Assembly (NCBI GenBank): GCA_945872325.1
Contig: CAMBZY010000243.1
Location: 1 to 5,450 of the forward strand
Direction: 5' to 3'
From: Candidatus Kuenenia stuttgartensis
GTDB taxonomy: Bacteria > Planctomycetota > Planctomycetia > Isosphaerales > Isosphaeraceae
Length of the DNA stretch: 5,450 bases
Positions 1-5,450 of this stretch are shown here, one piece after another. The position numbers were made by a program, and so were the translations under genes. Each line of letters opens with the position of its first letter. Position 1 is the first letter of the stretch. A model generated the notes under the pieces. The model was given only the letters and a program-made list of their open reading frames with translations, ran no database searches and had not been told where the DNA came from.

Positions 1-405
1 CTGCCAGGCCAGATCACCAGTCAGGCCGGCCCCTTCCGGACGCAAAACCACCGGAAATCCAAGTTTTTGACCCGCCCGAACGGCCACATAGGCATCGTGC
101 TTGAGCATCGAGACATAAACCAAATCAGGCCTGTGCCGATTCAGCCAGCGATCGAGGCCCCACATATACTGAGCCGTCCCAATCATGCGTAACCCGTTAT
201 AGGGCAGACGGATCAGCTTCGGGTTGTGATGCTGATCGGCAGGCTCTGTATCAGGTGTTGCAGCGATTCCTTCCGCCGTGTTCTGGCTGGAAACGACGGT
301 CACGAGATGTCCCGACCGGGCCAGAGCCTCAGCCATATTGGCCATCACACGCTCAGCCCCACCGATCTGAGGAGGGTAGCGGCGACTGATCAGCACGAGT
401 CTCAT
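1..405 (-). CDS. GT4-type glycosyltransferase, N-terminal part (runs off left edge)
   Basis: This is the first 135 codons of a minus-strand gene whose remainder lies left of the window. The N-terminus has a beta-strand (residues 2-7, RLVLIS), then YPPQIGGAERVMANMAEALARSG at about residues 10-32, then a second strand (LVTVVSS, 34-40). This is the usual start of the acceptor-side Rossmann domain of GT4 (GT-B fold) glycosyltransferases, which add sugars from nucleotide donors to lipopolysaccharide, exopolysaccharide or lipid acceptors in the cytoplasm. Further support is RPDLVYVSM (92-100) and a strand-like FPVVLRPEG (117-125), typical of the middle of this domain. The ATG at 405-403 is the only sensible start, because an in-frame TGA lies shortly upstream. 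No clear Shine-Dalgarno sequence precedes it. The donor-binding C-terminal domain with the EX7E motif is not visible, so sugar and acceptor cannot be named. The gene is divergent from the Kdo operon, consistent with a surface-glycan locus. Confidence 0.85.
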   Translation of the reverse strand, partial: MRLVLISRRYPPQIGGAERVMANMAEALARSGHLVTVVSSQNTAEGIAATPDTEPADQHHNPKLIRLPYNGLRMIGTAQYMWGLDRWLNRHRPDLVYVSMLKHDAYVAVRAGQKLGFPVVLRPEGAGLTGDLAWQ

Positions 406-483
406 GGGTTGCGATTGGCCAGCGTTCACTTCAGTTTAAGCCTCTGTCAGATTGCGAGTTGCGAATCCCCTTAGATGTTTCGA

Positions 484-510
484 GGTTCCGTAAGGTCGAT
501 GCCAGGAACC
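484..510. repeat. Inverted repeat GGTTCC-N15-GGAACC
   Basis: GGTTCC at 484-489 is the perfect reverse complement of GGAACC at 505-510. The right half is part of a 9-mer, CCAGGAACC, that recurs exactly at 852-860 in the kdsD leader. It could be an operator pair or a weak RNA stem with a 15-nt loop. It lies about 80-105 bases upstream of the leftward glycosyltransferase start. No regulator can be named. Confidence 0.4.
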
Positions 511-534
511 CGACGGCGAGATGGATTATTAATC

Positions 535-549
535 CTGTTCTAAGAACAG
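535..549. repeat. Palindrome CTGTTC-TAA-GAACAG
   Basis: Two perfect 6-bp arms flank a 3-nt spacer. In DNA this is a plausible dimeric repressor site. In RNA it would be a 6-bp stem with a 3-nt loop followed by CGTTTTG, too weak and too short of T residues to call a terminator. No gene to its left points toward it, which also argues against termination. It shares GTTC/GAAC arm sequences with the elements at 484-510 and 855-871. Confidence 0.45.
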
Positions 550-731
550 CGTTTTGGGATCTTACGCGAATCGCAGATGCCTGAGAAGTGATCAGGCCAA
601 GCGATTTCACCAAAATGGCCTCTCAAGCCAACTTGTCCAAGAGACCCCAACTCTGTGCTTTCCGAAATATAGTTTTTCACCCTATCGCAAGTCTGTCCAG
701 AACCTTAGCCGATACAAAAACCACGGTCGAT

Positions 732-745
732 TTGATCACGATCAG
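732..745. promoter_or_regulatory. FNR/CRP-family-like binding site upstream of kdsD promoter
   Basis: The sequence TTGATCACGATCAG matches the FNR consensus TTGAT-N4-ATCAA at 9 of the 10 defined positions. Its core TGATC-AC-GATCA is a perfect inverted repeat. Its centre (738.5) lies about 61.5 bp upstream of the start site predicted from the 765-793 promoter (near 800), a usual class I activator position for CRP/FNR proteins. The sequence match is direct; the regulatory role is inference. GATC-containing words are common in this window, so chance is a real alternative. Confidence 0.35.
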
Positions 746-764
746 GTAACTTCGCGAGTTGCCG

Positions 765-793
765 TTGACGTAAAAGGCAAGTCGGGCTATGTT
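765..793 (+). promoter_or_regulatory. Sigma70-type promoter of the kdsD operon
   Basis: A -35 box TTGACG (765-770, 5 of 6 to consensus) and a -10 box TATGTT (788-793, 4 of 6) are separated by exactly 17 nt. The predicted start site near 800 leaves about 97 nt of leader before the kdsD ATG at 897. The -10 box overlaps an upstream in-frame ATG at 789, which argues that translation does not begin there. Assignment is by consensus match only. Confidence 0.6.
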
Positions 794-854
794 TCCCACA
801 AATCAGGCGGATGTCGGGCCTAACGGTCAAACCATGGATCGTCGGCTGGACCCA

Positions 855-884
855 GGAACCACGATGGTTCCGGTGCCGAAGGCA
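855..884 (+). promoter_or_regulatory. Tandem hairpins in the kdsD leader, abutting the ribosome binding site
   Basis: A perfect 7-bp inverted repeat, GGAACCA-CGA-TGGTTCC (855-871), is followed after 2 nt by TGCC-GAA-GGCA (874-884). The 3' arm of the second hairpin ends on the first base of the Shine-Dalgarno sequence AAGGAGG. Both would form compact hairpins with 3-nt loops in the predicted leader RNA. They could tune initiation at kdsD or mRNA stability, or the first could be a DNA operator. No known riboswitch or attenuator pattern is recognised. Confidence 0.45.
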
Positions 885-890
885 AGGAGG
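884..890 (+). promoter_or_regulatory. Strong ribosome binding site that fixes the kdsD start
   Basis: AAGGAGG is a full anti-16S match placed 6 nt before the ATG at 897. It selects this start over the in-frame ATGs at 789, 834 and 864, which lack such a site. Confidence 0.85.
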
Positions 891-896
891 CTGCTC

Positions 897-1940
897 ATGA
901 CGAGCGCTGCCGAAGCGGAAACAAAAAATAAATCCATCAATCGGGAAAGTGCTCTGGCACTGGCCCGCGATGTCGTGCGCCTTGAAGCACAGGCACTGAC
1001 GCAGCTGATCCACAAAATTGACGACAGCCTCTTCGAAGCCGCCACAAAGATCGCCGAAACTCAAGGTATCATTCATGTTACCGGCATGGGCAAAGCTGGC
1101 TGGGTCGGCCAGAAGTTTGCCGCCACAGCCGCTTCACTCGGCTTTCGCGCATTTTTCCTGCATCCCGCCGAAGCCGTTCATGGCGACATGGGCAGGGTCA
1201 GCCAGGGCGACCTTGTCATAGCCATGTCGCAAAGTGGTGAAACTGAAGAACTTCTGCGACTGACAAAGGCCGTTCACCGTGCAGGTGCCAGCGTGATCGC
1301 TTTAACGGAATCGCCTGAAAATCCGTTGGGCAGAGAGTCAGACCTGACCATTTCCCTTGGTCGATTTCAGGAAGCCTGCCCGATGGGTCTGGCACCCACA
1401 ACCAGCACCACGGTCATGATGGCCATGAGCGACGCTCTGGCCATCCTCTCAGCGCAGATCAAAGGTGTTCTGCCACATCACTTTGCAGCCAATCACCCTG
1501 GTGGCAAGCTCGGTCGCCGGCTGACGGGTGTCGATCAAATCATGAGGACTGGGCGTCATGTTCGGATTGCCCATCAATCGGAACTGGTGCGAGACGTGCT
1601 CACAAGGCTTGGCGGGGCAAGGCGCCGTTCAGGAGCGATTTTGGTCATTACAGAGCAGGGGGGGCCGCTTGTTGGAATCTTTACTGATAGCGACCTCGTA
1701 CGCCTTCTGGAACGCGGCCGTGCCAATATGCTCGACCTTCCAATTTCAGAAAGTATGACTCTGAGCCCAAGTGTGATCCGCATTTCAGCAACCGTGGCCG
1801 ATGCTGTGGAAGCCCTTCAAGCTCGTAAATTAAGTGAATTGCCAGTCGTCAACGAACTCGGTCAGCCCGTCGGTTTAATTGATGTGACAGATCTGATCGG
1901 CCTGGCCCCGTTCAACTTCGATGATGAGGCTCTCATATGA
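897..1940 (+). CDS. kdsD: D-arabinose-5-phosphate isomerase (KpsF/GutQ/KdsD family)
   Basis: The 347-residue protein interconverts D-ribulose 5-phosphate and D-arabinose 5-phosphate, the first committed step to Kdo in the cytoplasm. An N-terminal SIS (sugar isomerase) domain covers about residues 30-205, with GMGKAG (63-68), HPAEAVHGD (89-97), SQSGE (111-115), EACPMGLAPTTSTT (159-172) and NHPGGKLGR (199-207). Two CBS domains follow (about 213-272 and 283-336), with IFTDSDL and GLIDVTDL motifs. Residues K66, E118, E159 and H200 align, at a constant offset of seven, with the E. coli KdsD catalytic set K59, E111, E152 and H193, so the enzyme appears intact. Length is close to E. coli KdsD (328). 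The ATG at 897 is chosen for its AAGGAGG site and because the 36-residue in-frame extension to 789 overlaps the promoter and lacks family character. It is the first gene of the operon, and its stop overlaps kdsC by 4 nt. A paralogue such as KpsF or GutQ cannot be excluded by sequence, but the kdsC neighbour favours KdsD. Confidence 0.94.
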   Translation: MTSAAEAETKNKSINRESALALARDVVRLEAQALTQLIHKIDDSLFEAATKIAETQGIIHVTGMGKAGWVGQKFAATAASLGFRAFFLHPAEAVHGDMGRVSQGDLVIAMSQSGETEELLRLTKAVHRAGASVIALTESPENPLGRESDLTISLGRFQEACPMGLAPTTSTTVMMAMSDALAILSAQIKGVLPHHFAANHPGGKLGRRLTGVDQIMRTGRHVRIAHQSELVRDVLTRLGGARRRSGAILVITEQGGPLVGIFTDSDLVRLLERGRANMLDLPISESMTLSPSVIRISATVADAVEALQARKLSELPVVNELGQPVGLIDVTDLIGLAPFNFDDEALI

Positions 1941-2494
1941 CCCATCATCCAAAAACTTCCGACGACTTTATCACGCGTGCGAACCGGATCAAATTGATCG
2001 TGCTCGATGTCGACGGAGTGATGACCGACGGCGTCATTGCTTTCGATGATAACGGACACGAGCATAAGCACTTCCATGTCCGAGACGGTTCAGCGATCGC
2101 TGGCTGGTTACGTTCAGGAAGGCTGATTGCGATCCTCTCTGGCCGCTATGCACGTTGTGTAGAACATCGAGCGAAGGACCTGAAAATACCGATAGTGATT
2201 CAGGGGAATCCTCGAAAAATCAACGGCTTGCTTGGGATCCTCCAGCAGACCGGCCTGAGCCTCGACCAGACCTGTTTTATGGGCGACGATCTCCCCGACC
2301 TGCCGCTCTTCCATATGGTTGGTCTGGCTGCCAGCCCGGCTGATGGGGTCGAAGAGATTCAGGCCAAGGCCCATTTTGTGAGCCAAAACCGTGGAGGCCA
2401 CGGTGCTGTTCACGATCTTGTCAGTCATCTGATGAAAACGCAAGGAATTTGGTCGGACCACGTTCAATGGTATGAGAGCCAGGAACATTCCTGA
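1937..2494 (+). CDS. kdsC: 3-deoxy-D-manno-octulosonate 8-phosphate phosphatase
   Basis: The 185-residue cytoplasmic enzyme removes phosphate from Kdo-8-phosphate to give Kdo, the precursor of the CMP-Kdo used for lipopolysaccharide core synthesis. It is a short, capless HAD-superfamily (C0) phosphatase. Motif I is DVDGVMTDG (24-32) with nucleophile D24 and acid/base D26. Motif II is the serine of LSGR (S68), the motif III lysine is probably K94, and motif IV is GDDLPD (116-121) with Mg-binding D117/D118. The HVRDGSAI stretch (47-54) and the C-terminal GGHGAVHDL (153-161) are typical of KdsC/YrbI proteins. Length matches the E. coli enzyme (188). The start is fixed by the ATGA overlap with kdsD and by GATGAGG at 1923-1929, 7 nt upstream, so translation is probably coupled. 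A small palindrome straddles its stop codon. Confidence 0.93.
   Translation: MTHHPKTSDDFITRANRIKLIVLDVDGVMTDGVIAFDDNGHEHKHFHVRDGSAIAGWLRSGRLIAILSGRYARCVEHRAKDLKIPIVIQGNPRKINGLLGILQQTGLSLDQTCFMGDDLPDLPLFHMVGLAASPADGVEEIQAKAHFVSQNRGGHGAVHDLVSHLMKTQGIWSDHVQWYESQEHS
2480..2493. repeat. Palindrome CAGGAA-CA-TTCCTG across the kdsC stop
   Basis: Two perfect 6-bp arms with a 2-nt spacer cover the last kdsC codons and the first two bases of its TGA stop (2492-2494). As RNA this would be a small hairpin. No T-run follows, so it is not an intrinsic terminator. The left side extends to CCAGGAAC, shared with the 9-mer copies at 502-510 and 852-860. It could be an mRNA stability or coupling element, or chance. 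Confidence 0.35.
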
Positions 2495-2507
2495 ACAAAA
2501 GCCGATC

Positions 2508-2582
2508 ATGACGAATCGAATTCATAACGCTTCCCGACACTTCAGACTCCAGAAGGCGAAACCAAAAACGACGTGGGTGTGA
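2508..2582 (+). CDS. Possible 24-codon coupling mini-ORF between kdsC and the large gene
   Basis: An ATG 13 nt after the kdsC stop opens a frame of 24 codons. The peptide is very basic (MTNRIHNASRHFRLQKAKPK... ending TTWV) and matches nothing I recognise. Its TGA stop (2580-2582) overlaps the GTG start of the next gene (2579-2581) as GTGA, the same 4-nt overlap geometry that links kdsD and kdsC. This could provide translational coupling to a gene whose own GTG start has no good ribosome binding site. Its own Shine-Dalgarno is also weak. Alternatively this is the true N-terminus of the large protein separated by a -1 frameshift, or it is not translated at all. Confidence 0.3.
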   Translation: MTNRIHNASRHFRLQKAKPKTTWV

Positions 2583-5450
2583 TCAAGAAACTCCTCCAAA
2601 TTCTGATCACGGCGGGACTTCTGACCGCCGGTTCGCAAGCATATCGCTTTGGCTTTGCCATTGCCGAGAAGCAGCTTGCTCCGCCCATGCCTAAGACCGT
2701 CGCCAAGCATTCCGACGGAGCCGGTCCAGCCACTCTTTCTCGCTCCGCTCAAGAAGCTCGCGACCTTGCTGCCAAAGCCTTTGGAACCAATCACTGGGCG
2801 GCCCACAAGGATCTGAAAATTCGATTCTACGATGCCCAACGCGGCTTCTGGATCTATGCCCAAAATTATGAGTCTAAGTCGGCCAAGGGCAACACGATTC
2901 GATTTTGGCCCGTCGTTTTCATCTGGAGAGGCGAGGCATCAGCCGGCCAGCCTCCAGAACGCAGAAATCTGATCTTTGGCGGTGGTGATCAGGCCATCCT
3001 TGAAATGAGCCAGCCGCTGGGCGTGATCAAGCCTGGTAAAGAGCCATCGAAAATCGTTAAAGCTATCCTCTCAGGCAACGTTTTGATCCGCGACGACAAA
3101 GCCACAACAGGTCCTGAAGACGATCTGGAAGTTGGTCCACTGGCAGACATTCTGTTCGACGAACCAACCCTTTCGATCCATTCCGAGTCGGACGTCAGAA
3201 TCAAGGACCGAGATCTCCTGATCACCGGTCGTGGCTTACACATCGAACTGTGGCCACGCGAAATTCTAACGCCCACAGCAGTGACCTCTGAAAAGGGCAG
3301 CGATTTATCGAATCAGGCCAGCTTTACCGGCACCAAGTCCATCAAATTATCAAGCCATGTTCGGATCGAAGTCGCCAATGTTGGTAAATCTAACGTCTTA
3401 CCAGGTAAGGCGCGGGACACAACTACCCACATCCCCGCCTGGTTGCAGTGCGATGGCCCGATGAGCATCGATCTGCCTCGTCAAAGTGTTCCACCCAAAG
3501 TGGGTCCGCCCAGACCGACAGAACCAACTATCGCCACATTCACAAAAAATGTTCTGCTCCAGCGCGGTAAAGATCAACCCGACCAGGTGACGGGCGACGA
3601 CCTTCGTGCCGAACTCTTCCCGACCACAAAAGCAGCCACTGAAACAGCTTCCAATAACAAAGCGACTGCCGGCCCAAAGAAATCAACCGCTTCACCTGCA
3701 ACTGGGCCGATGACGGAACTGGACTTGAAATGGGCCAGAGTTACGGGTGAAAAGGTCTTCCTCAAAAGTCAGGCACAAGGCCTGACCGCCAACGGCAAGG
3801 AACTGATCCTGAAACGGCCAGGCGGAGATAAGCCTGATGAAGTTTATTTGAGAGGTTCCGACCAGAACCCGTTAGTTGTGGAACGTGTCGAATACACTCG
3901 AGATAAAAACGGATCTGCCACAGAACAGATTCGCTCGATTGAAACACTGACTTCTAGGGATGTTACGATCTTTGATGAAAAGCCCAAGTCTGACGCCGTG
4001 GGCACTGCGAGCAAGGTGGCCAACACGGCAGTGGACGTCGCAACGGTGGTGGCCCGAGGGGCTGGCAAAGTGGAGATCAGGGATGGTCGGAATCAGCCAG
4101 TTTCCCGATCCGCAAAATGGACTGAACAGGCTGTGATGGTGACGGAAGGCGATGGTCCAGCGGCCCGAAAAGTGATCACATTATCGGGAGAGGCCAAAGT
4201 ATGGGATCGCAAATCGGGGACGCTCGACGCCGCCAAATCGCTTGTCGTCTGGTTAACTCCTCGTGCCAAGACCGTTGCCAAGGTTGAGCCTGCCAAAACC
4301 ACCAGAAGTGTCGATCCAGGTCAGAGGCGTGAAGCCGCAGCCTCCTTATCATCCAACAGTTACGAGATCGAGCGGGTCGAAGCGCATCAAGATGTAAAAC
4401 TGGTTGCTGACAACCGTTTTGTGAACGCCAAAGAACGACTCGACGTCGAATTTCTACCAGGCACCACCACCACATCGAATTCGAATCCTGGCCAGAGCTT
4501 AGGTACGGATACAAAACTTAAGCCAACATCGTTTGTCATCAATGCTGAACCAATCGGCCCTCAAACAGAGACGGGTGCGAATCCGGCGGTGACCCCTCCA
4601 GCAGTTGCTCCCAGAAGATCTCAGCCGAAGGTCAGTCTCGACGCAAAACGAGTTTGGGCAAAACTTGGGCCGAAAGCTCAGGTCGGTCAAGGTGTTCGAC
4701 CAGATCCGAACACACCAGCTTCATCCGCACTGGGCGGAGTGGAGTTGATTGAGGCCCGATTGCGTGGCGATGTCCAGTTCGATCAAGAGAACGCTGATGC
4801 CACAAAACAGGCAGCTCATATCGATGCCCAGGCAGTGGATATTGTTCATCAAGGGCAGGGTGCCTATCACCTTTTGGCCTTTCATGTGGACCCCACTGAC
4901 CCGATTGCCGGGAAGCCTGAAAATGCTGCAAAAGCCGCTCCTGTAAAAGTCACTTCAGATCAATTCGACCTGAGTGGCCCGATTCTCGGGCTAGATCAAG
5001 CCTCAAGCACGGCATGGGTCAACGGGGCAGGAACGATCAAGCAATGGATTGGTTCGGAACTGCTGAAACAGGATGGCTTTAAGGCGGGCACACCAGCAAC
5101 TGCAAACACCACTCAGGCCAAGGGCAAACCACAGCAGGCCACGATTTCCTGGAAGAAACGGATGGACTTCTTTGGCAAGCCACTGGACGCCAGCGGTAAC
5201 CAGCTCGACGCTCGCGCACACTTTCTGGACGGTGTGGTTGTCCGAACGGAAGACGCTTTACTTTCCGCAGAACAGCTTGACACATTCTTTGATCAGCGCA
5301 TCGCATTGGATCAGTTAAAGCCTTCATTGGCAACCACCTCTGAACGAAACACTACCGCTCAGCCAGTAGCCAATCAGAAGCCTCAGATTCAGTTTGTGGA
5401 TGCTAAAGGAAATGTGACGATCCTGAACCGTCGCCGCGACCTGAACTCCC
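2579..5450 (+). CDS. Giant secreted OstA/LptC-like protein, 3' end missing
   Basis: An uninterrupted frame of 957 codons runs off the right edge. The GTG at 2579 is preferred (GTG 2573 is the alternative; an in-frame TAA lies at 2525), because it gives a Lys-Lys start, a hydrophobic stretch at residues 5-17 and SQA at 19-21. This is either a cleavable signal peptide or an LptC-like anchor. No ribosome binding site is evident. The rest is hydrophilic, with no second membrane segment and one visible cysteine (C291). Beta-rich modules of OstA character appear at about 160-225, 380-465, 512-565, 588-626, 721-770, 789-823 and 854-910, separated by Ala/Thr/Pro/Lys-rich linkers (about 345-378, 628-718, 836-852, 913-936). 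Residues 188-224 end in ITGRGLHIEL, like the LptC signature region. Its place after kdsD-kdsC equals that of lptC-lptA in E. coli, where these proteins carry lipopolysaccharide across the periplasm. A transport role is inferred from this context and the module character. I recognise no characterised homologue. Confidence 0.75.
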   Translation, partial: MIKKLLQILITAGLLTAGSQAYRFGFAIAEKQLAPPMPKTVAKHSDGAGPATLSRSAQEARDLAAKAFGTNHWAAHKDLKIRFYDAQRGFWIYAQNYESKSAKGNTIRFWPVVFIWRGEASAGQPPERRNLIFGGGDQAILEMSQPLGVIKPGKEPSKIVKAILSGNVLIRDDKATTGPEDDLEVGPLADILFDEPTLSIHSESDVRIKDRDLLITGRGLHIELWPREILTPTAVTSEKGSDLSNQASFTGTKSIKLSSHVRIEVANVGKSNVLPGKARDTTTHIPAWLQCDGPMSIDLPRQSVPPKVGPPRPTEPTIATFTKNVLLQRGKDQPDQVTGDDLRAELFPTTKAATETASNNKATAGPKKSTASPATGPMTELDLKWARVTGEKVFLKSQAQGLTANGKELILKRPGGDKPDEVYLRGSDQNPLVVERVEYTRDKNGSATEQIRSIETLTSRDVTIFDEKPKSDAVGTASKVANTAVDVATVVARGAGKVEIRDGRNQPVSRSAKWTEQAVMVTEGDGPAARKVITLSGEAKVWDRKSGTLDAAKSLVVWLTPRAKTVAKVEPAKTTRSVDPGQRREAAASLSSNSYEIERVEAHQDVKLVADNRFVNAKERLDVEFLPGTTTTSNSNPGQSLGTDTKLKPTSFVINAEPIGPQTETGANPAVTPPAVAPRRSQPKVSLDAKRVWAKLGPKAQVGQGVRPDPNTPASSALGGVELIEARLRGDVQFDQENADATKQAAHIDAQAVDIVHQGQGAYHLLAFHVDPTDPIAGKPENAAKAAPVKVTSDQFDLSGPILGLDQASSTAWVNGAGTIKQWIGSELLKQDGFKAGTPATANTTQAKGKPQQATISWKKRMDFFGKPLDASGNQLDARAHFLDGVVVRTEDALLSAEQLDTFFDQRIALDQLKPSLATTSERNTTAQPVANQKPQIQFVDAKGNVTILNRRRDLNS

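Larger units (their letters stand above)
406..764. other. Divergent intergenic region, no convincing gene
   Basis: About 360 bases separate the leftward glycosyltransferase start from the rightward kdsD promoter. Short open frames here have no recognisable protein character, ribosome binding site or family motif. What can be seen are short symmetric elements: GGTTCC/GGAACC (484-510), CTGTTC/GAACAG (535-549), AGGCCA/TGGCCT (594-599 and 616-621), an FNR-like palindrome (732-745) and AACT-N5-AGTT (748-760), which ends 4 nt before the -35 box. Three copies of TTGCGA lie at 409-414, 452-457 and 459-464, near the glycosyltransferase start. No good promoter for the leftward gene was found by eye. 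Confidence 0.7.

Noticed and set aside
226..474. 82-codon plus-strand open frame opposite the glycosyltransferase
   Set aside because: It lies antisense to a clearly recognisable GT4 N-terminus and extends into the intergenic region without family character.
535..560. Intrinsic terminator from CTGTTC-TAA-GAACAG followed by CGTTTTG
   Set aside because: Only a 6-bp stem and four T residues, and it lies in a divergent region where no transcript is expected to end.
668..673. Alternative -10 box TATAGT for a second kdsD promoter
   Set aside because: The -10 match is good but no -35-like hexamer lies 16-18 nt upstream.
554..823. 89-codon open frame on the plus strand in the intergenic region
   Set aside because: No ribosome binding site, no recognisable protein pattern, and it runs through the kdsD promoter; composition looks like non-coding DNA.
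535..870. LexA (SOS) operators suggested by GAAC and GTTC words
   Set aside because: Spacings and orientations (GTTC-N3-GAAC, GAAC-N7-GTTC) do not match the known GAAC-N4-GTTC or GTTC-N7-GTTC patterns, and the genes are not SOS genes.
789..896. 36-codon N-terminal extension of KdsD from the upstream ATG at 789
   Set aside because: The ATG overlaps the predicted -10 box, has no ribosome binding site, and the extension has no family counterpart; the ATG at 897 has a perfect AAGGAGG at 6-nt spacing.
705..1076. 123-codon minus-strand open frame across the kdsD promoter and start
   Set aside because: Antisense to kdsD with cysteine- and arginine-rich sequence typical of a shadow frame; no start signal.
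2114..2509. 131-codon minus-strand open frame opposite kdsC
   Set aside because: Shadow of kdsC, whose HAD motifs are complete on the plus strand.

Overview
The window looks like chromosomal DNA from a Gram-negative-type bacterium, most likely a planctomycete of moderate GC content. This is inferred from the overall style of the proteins and from a kdsD-kdsC pair followed by one very large secreted OstA/LptC-like protein. A Planctopirus-like genus is only a guess. The window carries no RNA gene, insertion sequence, CRISPR array or phage feature that I can support.

Layout. Positions 405 to 1 (minus strand) hold the first 135 codons of a GT4-type glycosyltransferase that runs off the left edge. 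A divergent intergenic region follows (406-896). It has no convincing gene, but it contains several inverted repeats, an FNR/CRP-like palindrome, and a good sigma70-type promoter at 765-793 facing right. About 100 nt of predicted leader with two small hairpins then leads into a strong Shine-Dalgarno sequence. The rightward operon starts at 897: kdsD (D-arabinose-5-phosphate isomerase, SIS plus two CBS domains), then kdsC (Kdo-8-phosphate phosphatase, HAD family) overlapping it by 4 nt. After an 84-nt gap comes a large secreted protein that is still open at the right edge, with 957 codons visible. That gap holds a 24-codon mini-ORF whose stop codon overlaps the GTG start of the large gene.

How the genes work together. 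KdsD and KdsC are the first and third steps of Kdo synthesis; KdsA, the second, is not in the window. Kdo is the inner-core sugar of lipopolysaccharide. In Escherichia coli the order is kdsD-kdsC-lptC-lptA-lptB, so the large gene sits exactly where lptC and lptA would be. Its sequence (an N-terminal signal or anchor, then repeated beta-strand-rich modules, one with an LptC-like 'ITGRGL' stretch) suggests a giant multi-module relative of LptC/LptA. The most interesting idea from this window is that this lineage may replace the small LptC and LptA with one very long periplasmic bridge protein. The divergent glycosyltransferase fits a surface-glycan locus.
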